A stretch of 64,000 nt of DNA from Actinoallomurus liliacearum (GTDB taxonomy: Bacteria; Actinomycetota; Actinomycetes; Streptosporangiales; Streptosporangiaceae), in assembly GCF_039542035.1 (NCBI RefSeq), contig NZ_BAABHJ010000023.1, positions 248,001-312,000 on the forward strand. The letters run 5' to 3'. The notes under the pieces were generated by a model, which worked only from the letters and a program-made list of their open reading frames with translations, had not been told where the DNA came from and ran no database searches. Each line of letters starts with the position of its first letter. Position 1 is the stretch's first letter. Position numbers and translations under genes: made by a program. Below are positions 31,744 through 40,458 of the stretch, piece after piece.

Positions 31744-32709
31744 ATGGCCGTCGACCTGCGGCCCGCCCCGGCCGCACCGCGCGCCGCGCCGTCCGAGCGG
31801 AGCCGCCTGCGCGCCCGGCTCTCCCGGCTGGACCTGAAGGTCTCGCCCTACCTCTACATCTCGCCGTTCTACATCCTCTTCCTGGTCTTCGGGCTGTTCC
31901 CCCTCGGGTACACCTTCTGGGTCTCCCTGCACCGCTGGGAGATGATCGGCGGCCACGAGTTCGTCGGCCTGCGCAACTACACGCGACTGATGACCGACGA
32001 CCAGTTCTGGAACGCCGTCGTCAACACCTTCGGCATGTTCGTCATCGCGACCGTGCCCCAGTTGCTGCTCGCGCTGCTGCTGGCCAACGCGCTGAACCGG
32101 CGGCTGCGCTTCCAGACGCTGTTCCGGATGGGCGTGCTCTTGCCGCTGGTGACGTCCGTCGCGGCGGTCGCGATCGTGTTCACCCAGCTGTACGGCCGCG
32201 ACTACGGCATGGCCAACTGGGTCCTGCACTTCTTCGGCGTCCACAAGATCGACTGGCAGGCGAACCGGTGGGCCTCCTGGGTGGCCGTCTCGACCATGGT
32301 CGACTGGCGGTGGACCGGCTACAACTCGCTGATCTTCCTGGCCGGCATGCAGGCGATCCCGCGCGACCTGTACGAGGCCGCGGCGATCGACGGCGCGTCC
32401 CGGCGGCAGCAGTTCTGGCGGATCACCGTGCCGATGCTGCGGCCCACGATCATCTTCACCTCGATCATCTCCACCATTGGGGGCCTGCAACTGTTCACCG
32501 AGCCGCTGCTGTTCAACTTCGGGTACATGAACGGCGGCTCGCTGCGGCAGTCGCAGACCGTGGCGATGTACATGTTCGAGAACGCCTTCAACCGCTACCA
32601 GTACGGCTACGGCTCCGCGGTCGCCTGGATGCTGTTCCTGCTGATCCTCGTCTTCTCCGTGGTCAATTTCCTGCTGATCCGCCGGTTCGCCGGAGGTGGT
32701 GACAAGTGA
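31744..32709 (+). CDS. cebF: Cello-oligosaccharide ABC permease, CebF-type
   Basis: 321 aa, MalF-like inner membrane subunit with six TM segments (ISPFYILFLVFGLFPLGYTF is TM1). The cytoplasmic EAA loop is YEAAAIDGASRRQQFWRITV, which docks onto the ATPase. The spacing to cebE is 91 nt and the reading frame ends overlapping cebG by 4 nt. Confidence 0.9.
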   Translation: MAVDLRPAPAAPRAAPSERSRLRARLSRLDLKVSPYLYISPFYILFLVFGLFPLGYTFWVSLHRWEMIGGHEFVGLRNYTRLMTDDQFWNAVVNTFGMFVIATVPQLLLALLLANALNRRLRFQTLFRMGVLLPLVTSVAAVAIVFTQLYGRDYGMANWVLHFFGVHKIDWQANRWASWVAVSTMVDWRWTGYNSLIFLAGMQAIPRDLYEAAAIDGASRRQQFWRITVPMLRPTIIFTSIISTIGGLQLFTEPLLFNFGYMNGGSLRQSQTVAMYMFENAFNRYQYGYGSAVAWMLFLLILVFSVVNFLLIRRFAGGGDK

Positions 32710-33581
32710 AGGAAGCCGTCGCCCGCCGCTCCCGGCAGGCCGTCGCCGGCTCGGCCCGGCTGTGGGCCGCCAGCCCGCTCACGTACATCGTGTTGATCTT
32801 CGCGATCGTCCTGTCGGCGTTCCCGCTGTACTGGATGTTCGTCGTGGCCACGCGGACCAACGCGGTCGTCGGCGCGGTGCCGCCGCCGTTCATCGCCGGC
32901 CAGCACCTCGGCGACAACCTGCGCCGGGTGTTCGACAACGAGCAGGCGCACTTCGCCAAGGCGCTGGTCAACTCCGCGATCGCCTCGGCCGTCGTCGCCG
33001 CGTCCACGGTGTTCTTCGCGTCGCTCGCCGGCTTCGCCTTCGCGAAGCTGCGCTTCAAGGGCCAGAACGCGCTTCTGCTGGTCGTCATCGCCACGATGAT
33101 GGTGCCGGTGCAGATGGGCATCATCCCGCTGTACATGGTGATGGTGCACCTGCACTGGACCGGCAAGCTCCAGGCGGTGATCGTCCCGTTCCTCGTCACG
33201 GGCTTCGGCGTGTTCATGATGCGGCAGTACGCCTCGCAGGCCATCCCGGACGAGCTCATCGAGGCCGCCCGGGTCGACGGGGCGTCGACGTTCCGGATCT
33301 TCTGGAGCGTGGTGCTGCCCGCGCTGCGGCCCGCGGCCTCGGTGCTGGCGCTGTTCACCTTCATGTCGACCTGGAACGAGTTCATCTGGCCACGGGCCGT
33401 GCTGAACCCCGACAACCCGACCGTGCAGTACTCCCTGGCACTGCTGAACAGCGCCTATTTCAACGACTACACGCTGATGTTCGCCGGCACGGTCGTGGCG
33501 ACCATCCCGCTGTTCGTCGTCTTCGTGGTGTTCGGCCGCCAGATCATCGGCGGAATCATGGAAGGGGCCGTCAAGGCATGA
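32706..33581 (+). CDS. cebG: Cello-oligosaccharide ABC permease, CebG-type
   Basis: 291 aa, MalG-like permease with six TMs. The EAA loop is IEAARVDGASTFRIFWSVVL. The GTG start (32706) overlaps the cebF stop (GTGA), and its own TGA overlaps the ATG of the glucosidase (ATGA), showing tight translational coupling through the operon. Confidence 0.9.
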   Translation: MKEAVARRSRQAVAGSARLWAASPLTYIVLIFAIVLSAFPLYWMFVVATRTNAVVGAVPPPFIAGQHLGDNLRRVFDNEQAHFAKALVNSAIASAVVAASTVFFASLAGFAFAKLRFKGQNALLLVVIATMMVPVQMGIIPLYMVMVHLHWTGKLQAVIVPFLVTGFGVFMMRQYASQAIPDELIEAARVDGASTFRIFWSVVLPALRPAASVLALFTFMSTWNEFIWPRAVLNPDNPTVQYSLALLNSAYFNDYTLMFAGTVVATIPLFVVFVVFGRQIIGGIMEGAVKA

Positions 33582-35005
33582 CGATCCAGAAATCACGCGC
33601 GGAGACGGAGATCAGGTTCCCCACCGGCTTCGTCTGGGGCGCGGCGACCGCGGCGTACCAGATCGAGGGGGCGGTGGACGAGGACGGGCGCGGGCCGTCG
33701 ATCTGGGACACCTTCGCCCACACCCCGGGCAAGGTGCTCGGCGGCGACACCGGCGACGTCGCCACGGACCACTACCACCGGTTCCGCGAGGACGTGGCGC
33801 TGATGGCCTCCCTCGGCCTGACGGCGTACCGGTTCTCGATCTCCTGGTCGCGCGTACGGCCGGACGGCACCGGACCGATCAACACCGAGGGCCTGGACTT
33901 CTACCGGCGCCTCGTCGACACCCTCCTCGAGGCGGGCGTGCAGCCGTGGCCGACGCTGTACCACTGGGACCTGCCCCAGGCGCTGGAGGACGCCGGAGGC
34001 TGGCCCAATCGCGACACGGCGTACCGCTTCGCCGAGTACGCCCAGGTCGTCTGCGACGCGCTCGGCGACCGGGTCGTCAACTGGACGACGATCAACGAGC
34101 CCTGGTGCGCGGCCTTCCTCGGGTACGCCTCCGGGGACCACGCGCCGGGCCGTCGCGAGCCGGGGGCGTCCGTACGCGCCGCCCACCACCTGCTCCTCGG
34201 GCACGGCCTCGCCGCGCAGTCGCTGCGCGGGGAGGGCAGGAACGTCGGCGCGTCGGTCAACCTGTACGCCGTGTCGCCGGCCGGCGAGGCGGCCGAGGAC
34301 GTCGACGCCGCCCGACGCATCGACGGGCTGCAGAACCGCCTCTTCCTCGACGCCCTGCTGCGCGGCGAGTACCCCGAGGACGTCATCGCCGACCTGGGCG
34401 ACCTCGCCCCGGACGTGCACGACGGCGACATGGAGATCATCGGCGGGTCGGTCGACCAGCTCGGGATCAACTACTACAACCGCTTCTTCGTCACCGGCAA
34501 GGAGGGCGCGGCGCGCGCGATCACCTCGCCGTTCGCCGAGGCCTCGCCGTGGCCGGGCAGCGAGCACGTCGGCTTCGTCCAGGTCGGCCGGCCGGTCACC
34601 GCGATGGGCTGGGAGATCGACGAGTCCGGGCTCGCCGAGGTGCTCACCCGCGTCGCCGAGGAGTACCCGTCCGTGCCCCTGTACGTGACGGAGAACGGCG
34701 CGGCGTTCGACGACGTCGTGGCGGAGGGCGAGAACGGCGACGGGCCGCGGGTCGACGACCCCGACCGCGTCGCCTACATCGAGGCGCACCTGCGCGCCTG
34801 CCACACGGCGATCAGCGCGGGCGTGCCGCTGCGCGGGTATTTCGCCTGGTCACTGATGGACAACTTCGAGTGGGGCTGGGGGTACGCCAAGCGGTTCGGG
34901 CTCGTCTACGTCGACTTCCTGACCCAGGCGCGGATCCCCAAGACCAGCGCACAGTGGTACTCCTCGGTGATCGGGCAGGGCGGGCTCGGCAGAATGAGCG
35001 CGTGA
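33578..35005 (+). CDS. bglC: GH1 beta-glucosidase
   Basis: 475 aa, full-length GH1 barrel: FPTGFVWGAATAAYQIEGA at the start, acid/base Glu174 in TTINEPW, nucleophile Glu372 in YVTENGAA, and a C-terminal SLMDNFEWGWGYAKRFGL. No signal peptide, so it acts in the cytoplasm on imported cellobiose/cellotriose to release glucose. In streptomycetes the equivalent enzyme also removes the CebR inducer. ATG 33578 overlaps the cebG stop. Confidence 0.95.
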   Translation: MTIQKSRAETEIRFPTGFVWGAATAAYQIEGAVDEDGRGPSIWDTFAHTPGKVLGGDTGDVATDHYHRFREDVALMASLGLTAYRFSISWSRVRPDGTGPINTEGLDFYRRLVDTLLEAGVQPWPTLYHWDLPQALEDAGGWPNRDTAYRFAEYAQVVCDALGDRVVNWTTINEPWCAAFLGYASGDHAPGRREPGASVRAAHHLLLGHGLAAQSLRGEGRNVGASVNLYAVSPAGEAAEDVDAARRIDGLQNRLFLDALLRGEYPEDVIADLGDLAPDVHDGDMEIIGGSVDQLGINYYNRFFVTGKEGAARAITSPFAEASPWPGSEHVGFVQVGRPVTAMGWEIDESGLAEVLTRVAEEYPSVPLYVTENGAAFDDVVAEGENGDGPRVDDPDRVAYIEAHLRACHTAISAGVPLRGYFAWSLMDNFEWGWGYAKRFGLVYVDFLTQARIPKTSAQWYSSVIGQGGLGRMSA

Positions 35006-35059
35006 ACACTGTCGACCGACCATCGCGTCGCCCGCCGTCGTGGGACCTTTCGTCGGGCG

Positions 35060-35073
35060 TGAGAGCGCTCTCG
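35060..35073. promoter_or_regulatory. Second CebR-like box (cebR promoter)
   Basis: TGAGAGCGCTCTCG, 12 of 14 positions identical to TGGGAGCGCTCCCA. It lies 20 nt upstream of the chosen cebR start, which implies autoregulation or a roadblock after bglC. Confidence 0.75.
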
Positions 35074-35093
35074 ATGCCTCGGCCGGTGACCAC

Positions 35094-36128
35094 GTGACGA
35101 GCGGGCGGCGACCGACCCTCGAGGCCGTCGCCGCACGGGCCGGTGTGGGCCGTGGCACCGTCTCCCGGGTGATCAACGGTTCGCCGAAGGTCAGCGCGGA
35201 GGCGCGCGAGGCCGTGCTGCGGGCCATCGACGAGCTCGGGTACGTCCCGAACCGCGCGGCTCGTGCCCTGGTCACCCGCCGTACGGACACGGTCGCGTTG
35301 TTCGTCTCGGAGTCGGAGGAGCGCGTCTTCGGCGAGCCGTACTTCGCCGGCATCATCCGGGGGATCAGCGCCGGTCTCGCGGACACCGGGCTGCAACTGC
35401 TGCTGGTGATCGCCCAGTCGGAGGACGAGCACGCGCGGTTCGAGCGCTACCTCACCGGCCAGCACGTCGACGGGGTCCTGCTGATCTCCCTGCACGGCGG
35501 CGACCCGTTGCCCCGCCACCTGGAGGAGAACGGCGTGCCGACCGTGCTCGGCGGAAAGCCCGTCGGCGTGGTGCCGGTGAGCTGCGTGGACGCCGACAAC
35601 CGGGGCGGCGCCCGGCAGGCCGTCGAGCATCTCATCGGCCTGGGACGCCGCCGGATCGGCGCGATCAGCGGCCCGCAGGACATGCAGGTGGGCGTCGACC
35701 GTCTCGACGGGTACCACGACGCCCTCGCCGCCGCCGGGCTCACCGGCCCGGTCGTGCGGGGGGACTTCAGCGAGGAGTCCGGGGAGCGTGGGATGCGCGA
35801 ACTCCTCGCCCGCGAACCGGAGCTGGACGCCGTGTTCGCGGCCTCGGACCCCATGGCGGTCGGCGCCATGCGGGTGCTCAAGGAGCGCGGGCTCCACATC
35901 CCCCGGGAGGTCGCGGTCGTGGGGTTCGACGACTCCTCGACGGCGCGGCACACCGACCCGCCCCTCACCTCCGTGCACCAGCCGCTGGAGGAGATGGGCC
36001 GGGAGATGGCGCGGCTGCTGGTCGCCCGCATCCGCGGCGAGGAGATCGCGCGTCCCGTGGTCATCGTGGACACCCATCTGGTGCCCCGCGAATCCTCTCT
36101 GGGCGGCGCGAAGCCCGGCTCCCACTGA
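35094..36128 (+). CDS. cebR: LacI-family repressor of cellobiose utilisation
   Basis: 344 aa. The LacI HTH plus hinge helix is RRPTLEAVAARAGVGRGTV, then SRVINGSPKVSAEAREAVLR; a periplasmic-binding-protein-like sensor follows (LFVSESEERVFGEPYF, VAVVGFDDSSTARHTDPPLTSVHQP). Start GTG 35094 was chosen over GTG 35040 because the longer form would put the CebR-like box inside the coding region and adds no conserved residues. It should repress cebEFG-bglC via the box at 30239 and respond to cellobiose or cellotriose. A 19-bp tandem duplication covers its last codons. Confidence 0.9.
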   Translation: MTSGRRPTLEAVAARAGVGRGTVSRVINGSPKVSAEAREAVLRAIDELGYVPNRAARALVTRRTDTVALFVSESEERVFGEPYFAGIIRGISAGLADTGLQLLLVIAQSEDEHARFERYLTGQHVDGVLLISLHGGDPLPRHLEENGVPTVLGGKPVGVVPVSCVDADNRGGARQAVEHLIGLGRRRIGAISGPQDMQVGVDRLDGYHDALAAAGLTGPVVRGDFSEESGERGMRELLAREPELDAVFAASDPMAVGAMRVLKERGLHIPREVAVVGFDDSSTARHTDPPLTSVHQPLEEMGREMARLLVARIRGEEIARPVVIVDTHLVPRESSLGGAKPGSH

Positions 36129-36150
36129 AAGGCCCGGCTCCCACTGAAAG
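36113..36150 (+). repeat. 19-bp tandem duplication across the cebR stop
   Basis: GCCCGGCTCCCACTGAAAG occurs twice head-to-tail (36113-36131, 36132-36150), carrying the TGA stop in each copy. It looks like a recent slippage or duplication event; the second copy is non-coding. Confidence 0.9.
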
Positions 36151-36187
36151 GCCGTGCGAAACGCGACAGTTGGGGAAGACTGGCCCG

Positions 36188-37471
36188 ATGCAGTCACTTC
36201 TGGCCGGCCGGTACCGCCTCAGTGAGCGGATCGGCCGTGGTGGCATGGCATCCGTCTGGCTGGCCCGGGACGAGGTCCTGGTCCGGCAGGTCGCGGTCAA
36301 GCTCATCGACCCGGAACTGGCCCGGGACCCGGAGTTCCGCAGGAGGTTCCGGGACGAGGCGCGCGCGGCGGCCGCCCTGTCCCACCCGCACATCGTCACC
36401 GTGCACGACTACGGCGAGTCGGACGGCACGCCGTACATCGTGATGGAGCTGCTCACCGGCTCGACGCTCGCGGACCTCCGTCCGGTCCCCGACGTCGAGC
36501 GGGTGATCGGCCAGATCGCCTCGGCGCTGGCCGCCGCGCACGCCGCACGCATCGTGCACCGGGACATCAAGCCCACCAACATCTTCGTCACGTCGTCCGG
36601 GGTGAAGGTCCTCGACTTCGGCATCGCCGGTGACGCGCGGATGGGCACGCCCGACTACCTGCCGCCCGAGAACGACCTGTCGCCCTCCGCCGACGTGTAC
36701 TCCCTCGGGGTCGTGTGGTTCGAGGCGGTGAAGGGCCGCCGCCCCGAACCGGGGGAGACCCTCGGCGGCCTGCAGGCACGCTGCGTCGCCCGCTCCGCGC
36801 CGGACCGGCCGACCGCCGCCGAGATCGCCAGGGCACTGGGGGTGGACGCCGAGCCCGCCGTCGACCCCGACGCCGCCACGCCGAGGAGGCCTCTGCACCC
36901 GATCACCCGGGTGCTGACCGCCCCGGCAGTCCAGCGGCGCCGGGTGCCGCTGGCCGCCGGCGCCGCCACCGCGATCACGGCCGCGGTGATCGCCATCGTG
37001 CTGAGCTCCGGCGACCCCGGTTCCAAGACCGCGCTGACCGCGCCGTCCAGCCCTGCGGACTCCTCGGCCTCTCCCCACACCTCGGAGCCCATCGCACCCA
37101 CGACCACACCGGGCGCCGTGACCACCGGATCGCCGTCGACGACGCCCGCGGCCGCACCGCCGGCGCCACCGTCCCAGGCTCACCGGGTCCGGACCCGGAT
37201 GGCGCCGACCCCGTCCGGCACGGTCGAGGCGCTCACCCAGATGCGGCGCACGGTGGACGAGGGCATGGCCGTCCGGGAGGTCCGCTCCGACGTGGCCGTC
37301 GACCTCGACAACATCATCACCACCCTGACGAACGAGGTCGCCGCCGGTCAGCGCGTCGACCTGCGGCAGCGGTTGACGGACCTCCGCCAGAAGATCATCA
37401 CTCGCCTCGGCGAAGGCGGCCTGACGAAGAACCGCGCCGACACGCTCCTCGGCGAACTCCCCGCCGTCTAG
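36188..37471 (+). CDS. Transmembrane Ser/Thr protein kinase (PknB-like)
   Basis: 427 aa. The kinase domain (about 1-210) has Gly loop GRGGMASVW, VAVK lysine near residue 38, HRDIKPTN at 124-131, DFG at 143-145 and PPE at 159-161. The DFG-to-PPE activation loop is only 13 residues, shorter than in typical PknB-type kinases. A TM helix (about 252-273) and a Pro/Thr/Ser-rich linker precede an extracellular helical domain (VEALTQMRRTVDEGM to LLGELPAV) of unknown fold. It should sense an external cue and phosphorylate cytoplasmic targets. The start is ATG 36188, with GGGGAAG upstream. Confidence 0.9.
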   Translation: MQSLLAGRYRLSERIGRGGMASVWLARDEVLVRQVAVKLIDPELARDPEFRRRFRDEARAAAALSHPHIVTVHDYGESDGTPYIVMELLTGSTLADLRPVPDVERVIGQIASALAAAHAARIVHRDIKPTNIFVTSSGVKVLDFGIAGDARMGTPDYLPPENDLSPSADVYSLGVVWFEAVKGRRPEPGETLGGLQARCVARSAPDRPTAAEIARALGVDAEPAVDPDAATPRRPLHPITRVLTAPAVQRRRVPLAAGAATAITAAVIAIVLSSGDPGSKTALTAPSSPADSSASPHTSEPIAPTTTPGAVTTGSPSTTPAAAPPAPPSQAHRVRTRMAPTPSGTVEALTQMRRTVDEGMAVREVRSDVAVDLDNIITTLTNEVAAGQRVDLRQRLTDLRQKIITRLGEGGLTKNRADTLLGELPAV

Positions 37472-37580
37472 TGTCTTGCGGCCCATGATGCGGGAGACCC
37501 CGGCCCGGCCCTTCGGCGAGCGGCCGATCCCGGTATCCACGGCTGGGCACCGACCTGGAGCCGGTCTGGAAAAAGCAGAT

Positions 37581-37607
37581 CGGTTGGGCCGTGGTGCGGC
37601 CCAACCG
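37581..37607 (-). terminator. Rho-independent terminator of the secreted-protein gene
   Basis: CGGTTGGGCC / GGCCCAACCG, 10-bp stem with a 7-nt loop. Read on the minus strand it is followed by ATCTGCTTTTT, a proper T-tract. It lies in the gap between the convergent kinase (+) and the secreted protein (-), 35 nt after the latter's stop. Confidence 0.85.
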
Positions 37608-37642
37608 ACCTTACGCAAGCTCGAGGCGGGGCCTCGGCAGGA

Positions 37643-38059
37643 TCAATGGCAGAGGTTCGACTTGGAGAAGAAGCCGTCTTCCGCCCCGTACGCGCTTGCC
37701 CAGACGTCTACGCAGCCCGGGCCGGCGTAGACCGGTCCGGCGTAACTGTTGTAATAGCCGGAGTCGTGGTGTGCGGTTCCGCCGGAACTAGGCTCAATAT
37801 TGACGCTGTGGCCCCATCCGGCGGAGCCTTTAGTGCCGCTGCTCACCGTGAAGTATGCGCACTTGTAGTTGTTCGGAGAATCGAAGACCTTCACGGTGCC
37901 GGCGAACAGGCCACCCGAAGTGTAGACATTCGACGAATAGAACTGGGTGTAGCCCGATCCGCAGATCGTGTCAGCCATCGCGGCGGGCGCGATGGCCACG
38001 CCGGCGCCGGCGATCGCGCCGGTCACGGCGACGGCCGCAGCCATGCTCCTGATTTTCAT
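37643..38059 (-). CDS. Small secreted protein of unknown function
   Basis: 138 aa precursor. A Sec signal peptide (MKIRSMAAAVAVTGAIAGAG, then VAIAPAAMA) has a likely cleavage after AMA, giving a mature chain of about 109 aa. The mature part is rich in Gly/Ser/Tyr with four Cys (CGSGY, KCAYF, GPGCVDV, SNLC), suggesting two disulfides and a beta fold. A strong SD (AGGAGG) precedes ATG 38059. No family is recognised; similar short extracellular proteins are common in actinomycetes. It has its own terminator. Confidence 0.85.
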   Translation of the reverse strand: MKIRSMAAAVAVTGAIAGAGVAIAPAAMADTICGSGYTQFYSSNVYTSGGLFAGTVKVFDSPNNYKCAYFTVSSGTKGSAGWGHSVNIEPSSGGTAHHDSGYYNSYAGPVYAGPGCVDVWASAYGAEDGFFSKSNLCH

Positions 38060-38375
38060 GGATCCTCCTGAAGCCTGCGGCCGGGGAAAGGTATGCCCAG
38101 TGCACCCTGATCCGGTCTTGGCGAAAATCAAGATACTGATGACCGATATCCGCGTCAACGGTCGTTTTCGGCGCTCGCACGTGGATGATGCACTTTCGTG
38201 GTGCGCGTTCCGGCGTGGTTGCGACGGAGTTGCAAAGAAGTGAACGGCGGAGTGCCTTCACGTTGGAACGAGGACGCCGTTCGGGCGGGCTGAGGTCGTT
38301 CATCGCAGCGCGGTTCTGAGCCTCACCCGCCGAGCCGCGGCGAGACGCCGCTCGGCGAGCCGCCCCTTTCCACCG
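38060..38375. other. Intergenic region (upstream of secreted protein, downstream of decarboxylase)
   Basis: 316 nt without a credible gene. The only structure seen is the hairpin at 38329-38358 near the decarboxylase stop. Lower GC around 38080-38240 suits a promoter for the minus-strand secreted protein, but no clear -10/-35 pair was found. Confidence 0.4.
38329..38358 (-). terminator. Hairpin downstream of the PLP decarboxylase
   Basis: CGCCGAGC / GCTCGGCG, 8-bp perfect stem with a 14-nt loop, 18-47 nt beyond the decarboxylase stop. No T-tract. Confidence 0.4.
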
Positions 38376-39797
38376 TCATCCGCTGAGCCGCGCGCCGATC
38401 TCCCGGACGATCGAGACCAGCAGCTCGACGTCGGCCTCGGTGGTCCGCCAGTTCACGATCGCCGGTCGGAGGGCGGTCATCCCGCGGTAGACGGTCGTAC
38501 CGGCGAAGACCCGCCCGTCCACGAGCAGCTCGGCACCCAGCCGGGCGTTCAGCGCGTCCAGATCCGTGACGTCGGGTCGCCGGTAACGGAAGCAGACGAC
38601 GCACAGTTGAACCGGCGCGAGCAGTTCCAGGTCCGGGGCCTCCTCGACGAGCCGGCCGAGGTGCGCGGCGAGGTCGAGATGCCGCTCCACCATCGCCCGG
38701 TGACCTTCGCGCCCGTAGGCGCGCAGCGTCGCCCAGATCGGGAGGGCTCGCGCCCGACGCGAGGAGTCGGGCCCGAGGAACTGGTAGTTGACGTGCTCGT
38801 CCCCTTCCCCGGGCAGATAGGGCGCGTCCCACGCCCCGAAGGCCCGGCCCAGCAGCGCGGGGTCCCGGACGAAGGCGAACCCGCTCTCGTACGGGACGTT
38901 CAGCCACTTGTGGCCGTCGCTGATGACGGAGTCGGCTCGTTCGATCCCGCTCACCAGATGCCGCGTCCGCGGTGACACCGCCGCGAACAGTCCGAACGCG
39001 CCGTCCACGTGGAGCCAGGCGCCGTGCCGCTCGGCGAGTTCGGCCATCTCATCGATCGGATCGAAGTCGCCGGTGTTGACGTCCCCGGCGTTCGCCACGA
39101 TCACCGCGGGACCGTCGGCCTCCGCGAGCGCCCGGTCGAGCGCGTGCAGGTCGATCCGGCCCGCGTCGTCCCGGGCGAACCTTCGCACCGTGTCGCGCCC
39201 CAGGCCGAGCATCTGCAGGGCCTTGCGGGTACTCACGTGGACGTATCCGCTGGAGAAGACCGGCATCGGCGGCAACCCCGCCAGTCCGTCGGTGGTGACG
39301 TCCACGCCGTGCCGCTCCGCCCACCAGAACCGCGCCGCCGACAGCGCCGTGAAGTTCGCGGAGGTGGCGCTGGTGGTGAGCACTCCGCCGTAGGACGCGG
39401 GGAGCCCGAACAGGTCCTTCAGCCAGCCCAGGACCACCGTCTCGGCCTGTGTGCCGAAGGGGGAGGCCGCCCAGTTGCCCGGATTCTGGTCGAGCAGGGA
39501 GGCGATCCAGTCACCGGCGAGTGCGGCGGGAGTGCTGCCGCCGACGACGAAGTGGAAGAAGCGCGGCCCGGCCGAGTGGGTGGCCGCGGAGGTACCGATC
39601 CGGAGCAGACGCGCGACGCCGTCGACGGTGCCGTCGCCTCGCTCGGGCAGCGGCCCGCCGAGCTCACCGATCAACGCCGCGGTGTCCGGATCGCTCACCG
39701 GCCGGGTCGACAGCGAGTCCAGGTACGGGACGGCCGCCTCCGTGACCAGTTCCAGGGCCTTGCCGGTCGCGTGGATGTCGTCGAGGGGAAGACTCAT
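38376..39797 (-). CDS. PLP-dependent group II decarboxylase (aromatic amino-acid decarboxylase-like)
   Basis: 473 aa fold-type I enzyme. The segment GGVLTTSATSANFTAL binds PLP phosphate, VNTGDFDPIDEMAELAERHG and WLHVDGAFGL contain the PLP-ring contacts (His-Val-Asp-Gly-Ala), and Lys297 in SDGHKWLNVPYE forms the internal aldimine. Relatives decarboxylate DOPA, tryptophan, tyrosine or glutamate; the substrate cannot be read from sequence. It is monocistronic with no linked transporter or biosynthetic partner. Confidence 0.9.
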   Translation of the reverse strand: MSLPLDDIHATGKALELVTEAAVPYLDSLSTRPVSDPDTAALIGELGGPLPERGDGTVDGVARLLRIGTSAATHSAGPRFFHFVVGGSTPAALAGDWIASLLDQNPGNWAASPFGTQAETVVLGWLKDLFGLPASYGGVLTTSATSANFTALSAARFWWAERHGVDVTTDGLAGLPPMPVFSSGYVHVSTRKALQMLGLGRDTVRRFARDDAGRIDLHALDRALAEADGPAVIVANAGDVNTGDFDPIDEMAELAERHGAWLHVDGAFGLFAAVSPRTRHLVSGIERADSVISDGHKWLNVPYESGFAFVRDPALLGRAFGAWDAPYLPGEGDEHVNYQFLGPDSSRRARALPIWATLRAYGREGHRAMVERHLDLAAHLGRLVEEAPDLELLAPVQLCVVCFRYRRPDVTDLDALNARLGAELLVDGRVFAGTTVYRGMTALRPAIVNWRTTEADVELLVSIVREIGARLSG

Positions 39798-39895
39798 GCG
39801 GGTAGCCGATCACGCCGCTTCGTCGCGTGTCGATGGCCAATCGTGGGGATCGGCCTTTCCCCGGGCCCTCCCGCGCCGCGGACTCCTCCGTGCGG

Positions 39896-40435
39896 CTATC
39901 GCCCGCCCGTTCCGTTCAGCGTCAGGAGGGTGTAGGCGGCCATGCTGCAGCCGTCGACGATCTCCCCGTCGCGGATCATCCGCTCCAGGTCCGTGCGGGC
40001 GACCCAGCGCTGCGTCATCCCCTGCTCCTCCGGGTCGCGGTCGGCCGTGTCCCCGGGCGTCAGGCCGGTCGCGAGGAACACGTCGCAGCGCTGGTTGGTG
40101 AACCCCACCCCGATCCCGAACGATCCGATGCGCTCCAGCGTCGCCGCGCGCAGGCCCGCCTCCTGCGCCAGCTCCGCGCGCGCCAGCTCCTCCACGCTCG
40201 TCTCCCGGTCGTCCGGCCAGGTGCCCTGCGGGAACTCCAGCGACCGGCGGGACAGCGTGTAGCGGTACTGCTCGACGAGGTGGAACCCGTCGTTCTCCAT
40301 CGGGATGATCAATGCCGCGGTGGGCTTGTCCACGACGCCGTAGATGCCGGGGGAGCCGTCCGGATGCCGGATGTCGTCCTCCCGCACCGTCATCCACCGG
40401 TTCTGATAGACCACACGACTGGAGATCTGGATCAT
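39896..40435 (-). CDS. Nudix hydrolase
   Basis: 179 aa. The Nudix box region is EFPQGTWPDD, then RETSVEELARAELAQEAGL: the final E and GL are kept, but relative to Gx5Ex7REUxEExGU the first Glu is shifted by one and REUxEE reads AELAQE. The loss of one metal-binding Glu (to Gln) may lower or change activity. An N-terminal strand pair (VVYQNRWMTVREDDIRHPDG) resembles ADP-ribose pyrophosphatases. It lies 23 nt downstream of the RpiB-like gene on the same strand, forming an operon that may deal with phosphosugars. Confidence 0.85.
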   Translation of the reverse strand: MIQISSRVVYQNRWMTVREDDIRHPDGSPGIYGVVDKPTAALIIPMENDGFHLVEQYRYTLSRRSLEFPQGTWPDDRETSVEELARAELAQEAGLRAATLERIGSFGIGVGFTNQRCDVFLATGLTPGDTADRDPEEQGMTQRWVARTDLERMIRDGEIVDGCSMAAYTLLTLNGTGGR

Positions 40436-40458
40436 GCGGTCAGCGTCCCACAGGATCG

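Noticed and set aside
32696..33577. GH1 frame extended upstream through cebG
   Set aside because: This part is an out-of-frame reading of cebG; the GH1 signature FPTGFVWG begins just after ATG 33578, which overlaps the cebG stop as ATGA.
30327..36128. Complete sugar ABC system including its own ATPase
   Set aside because: No ATP-binding protein with Walker motifs is encoded between cebE and the kinase; the ATPase must come from elsewhere.
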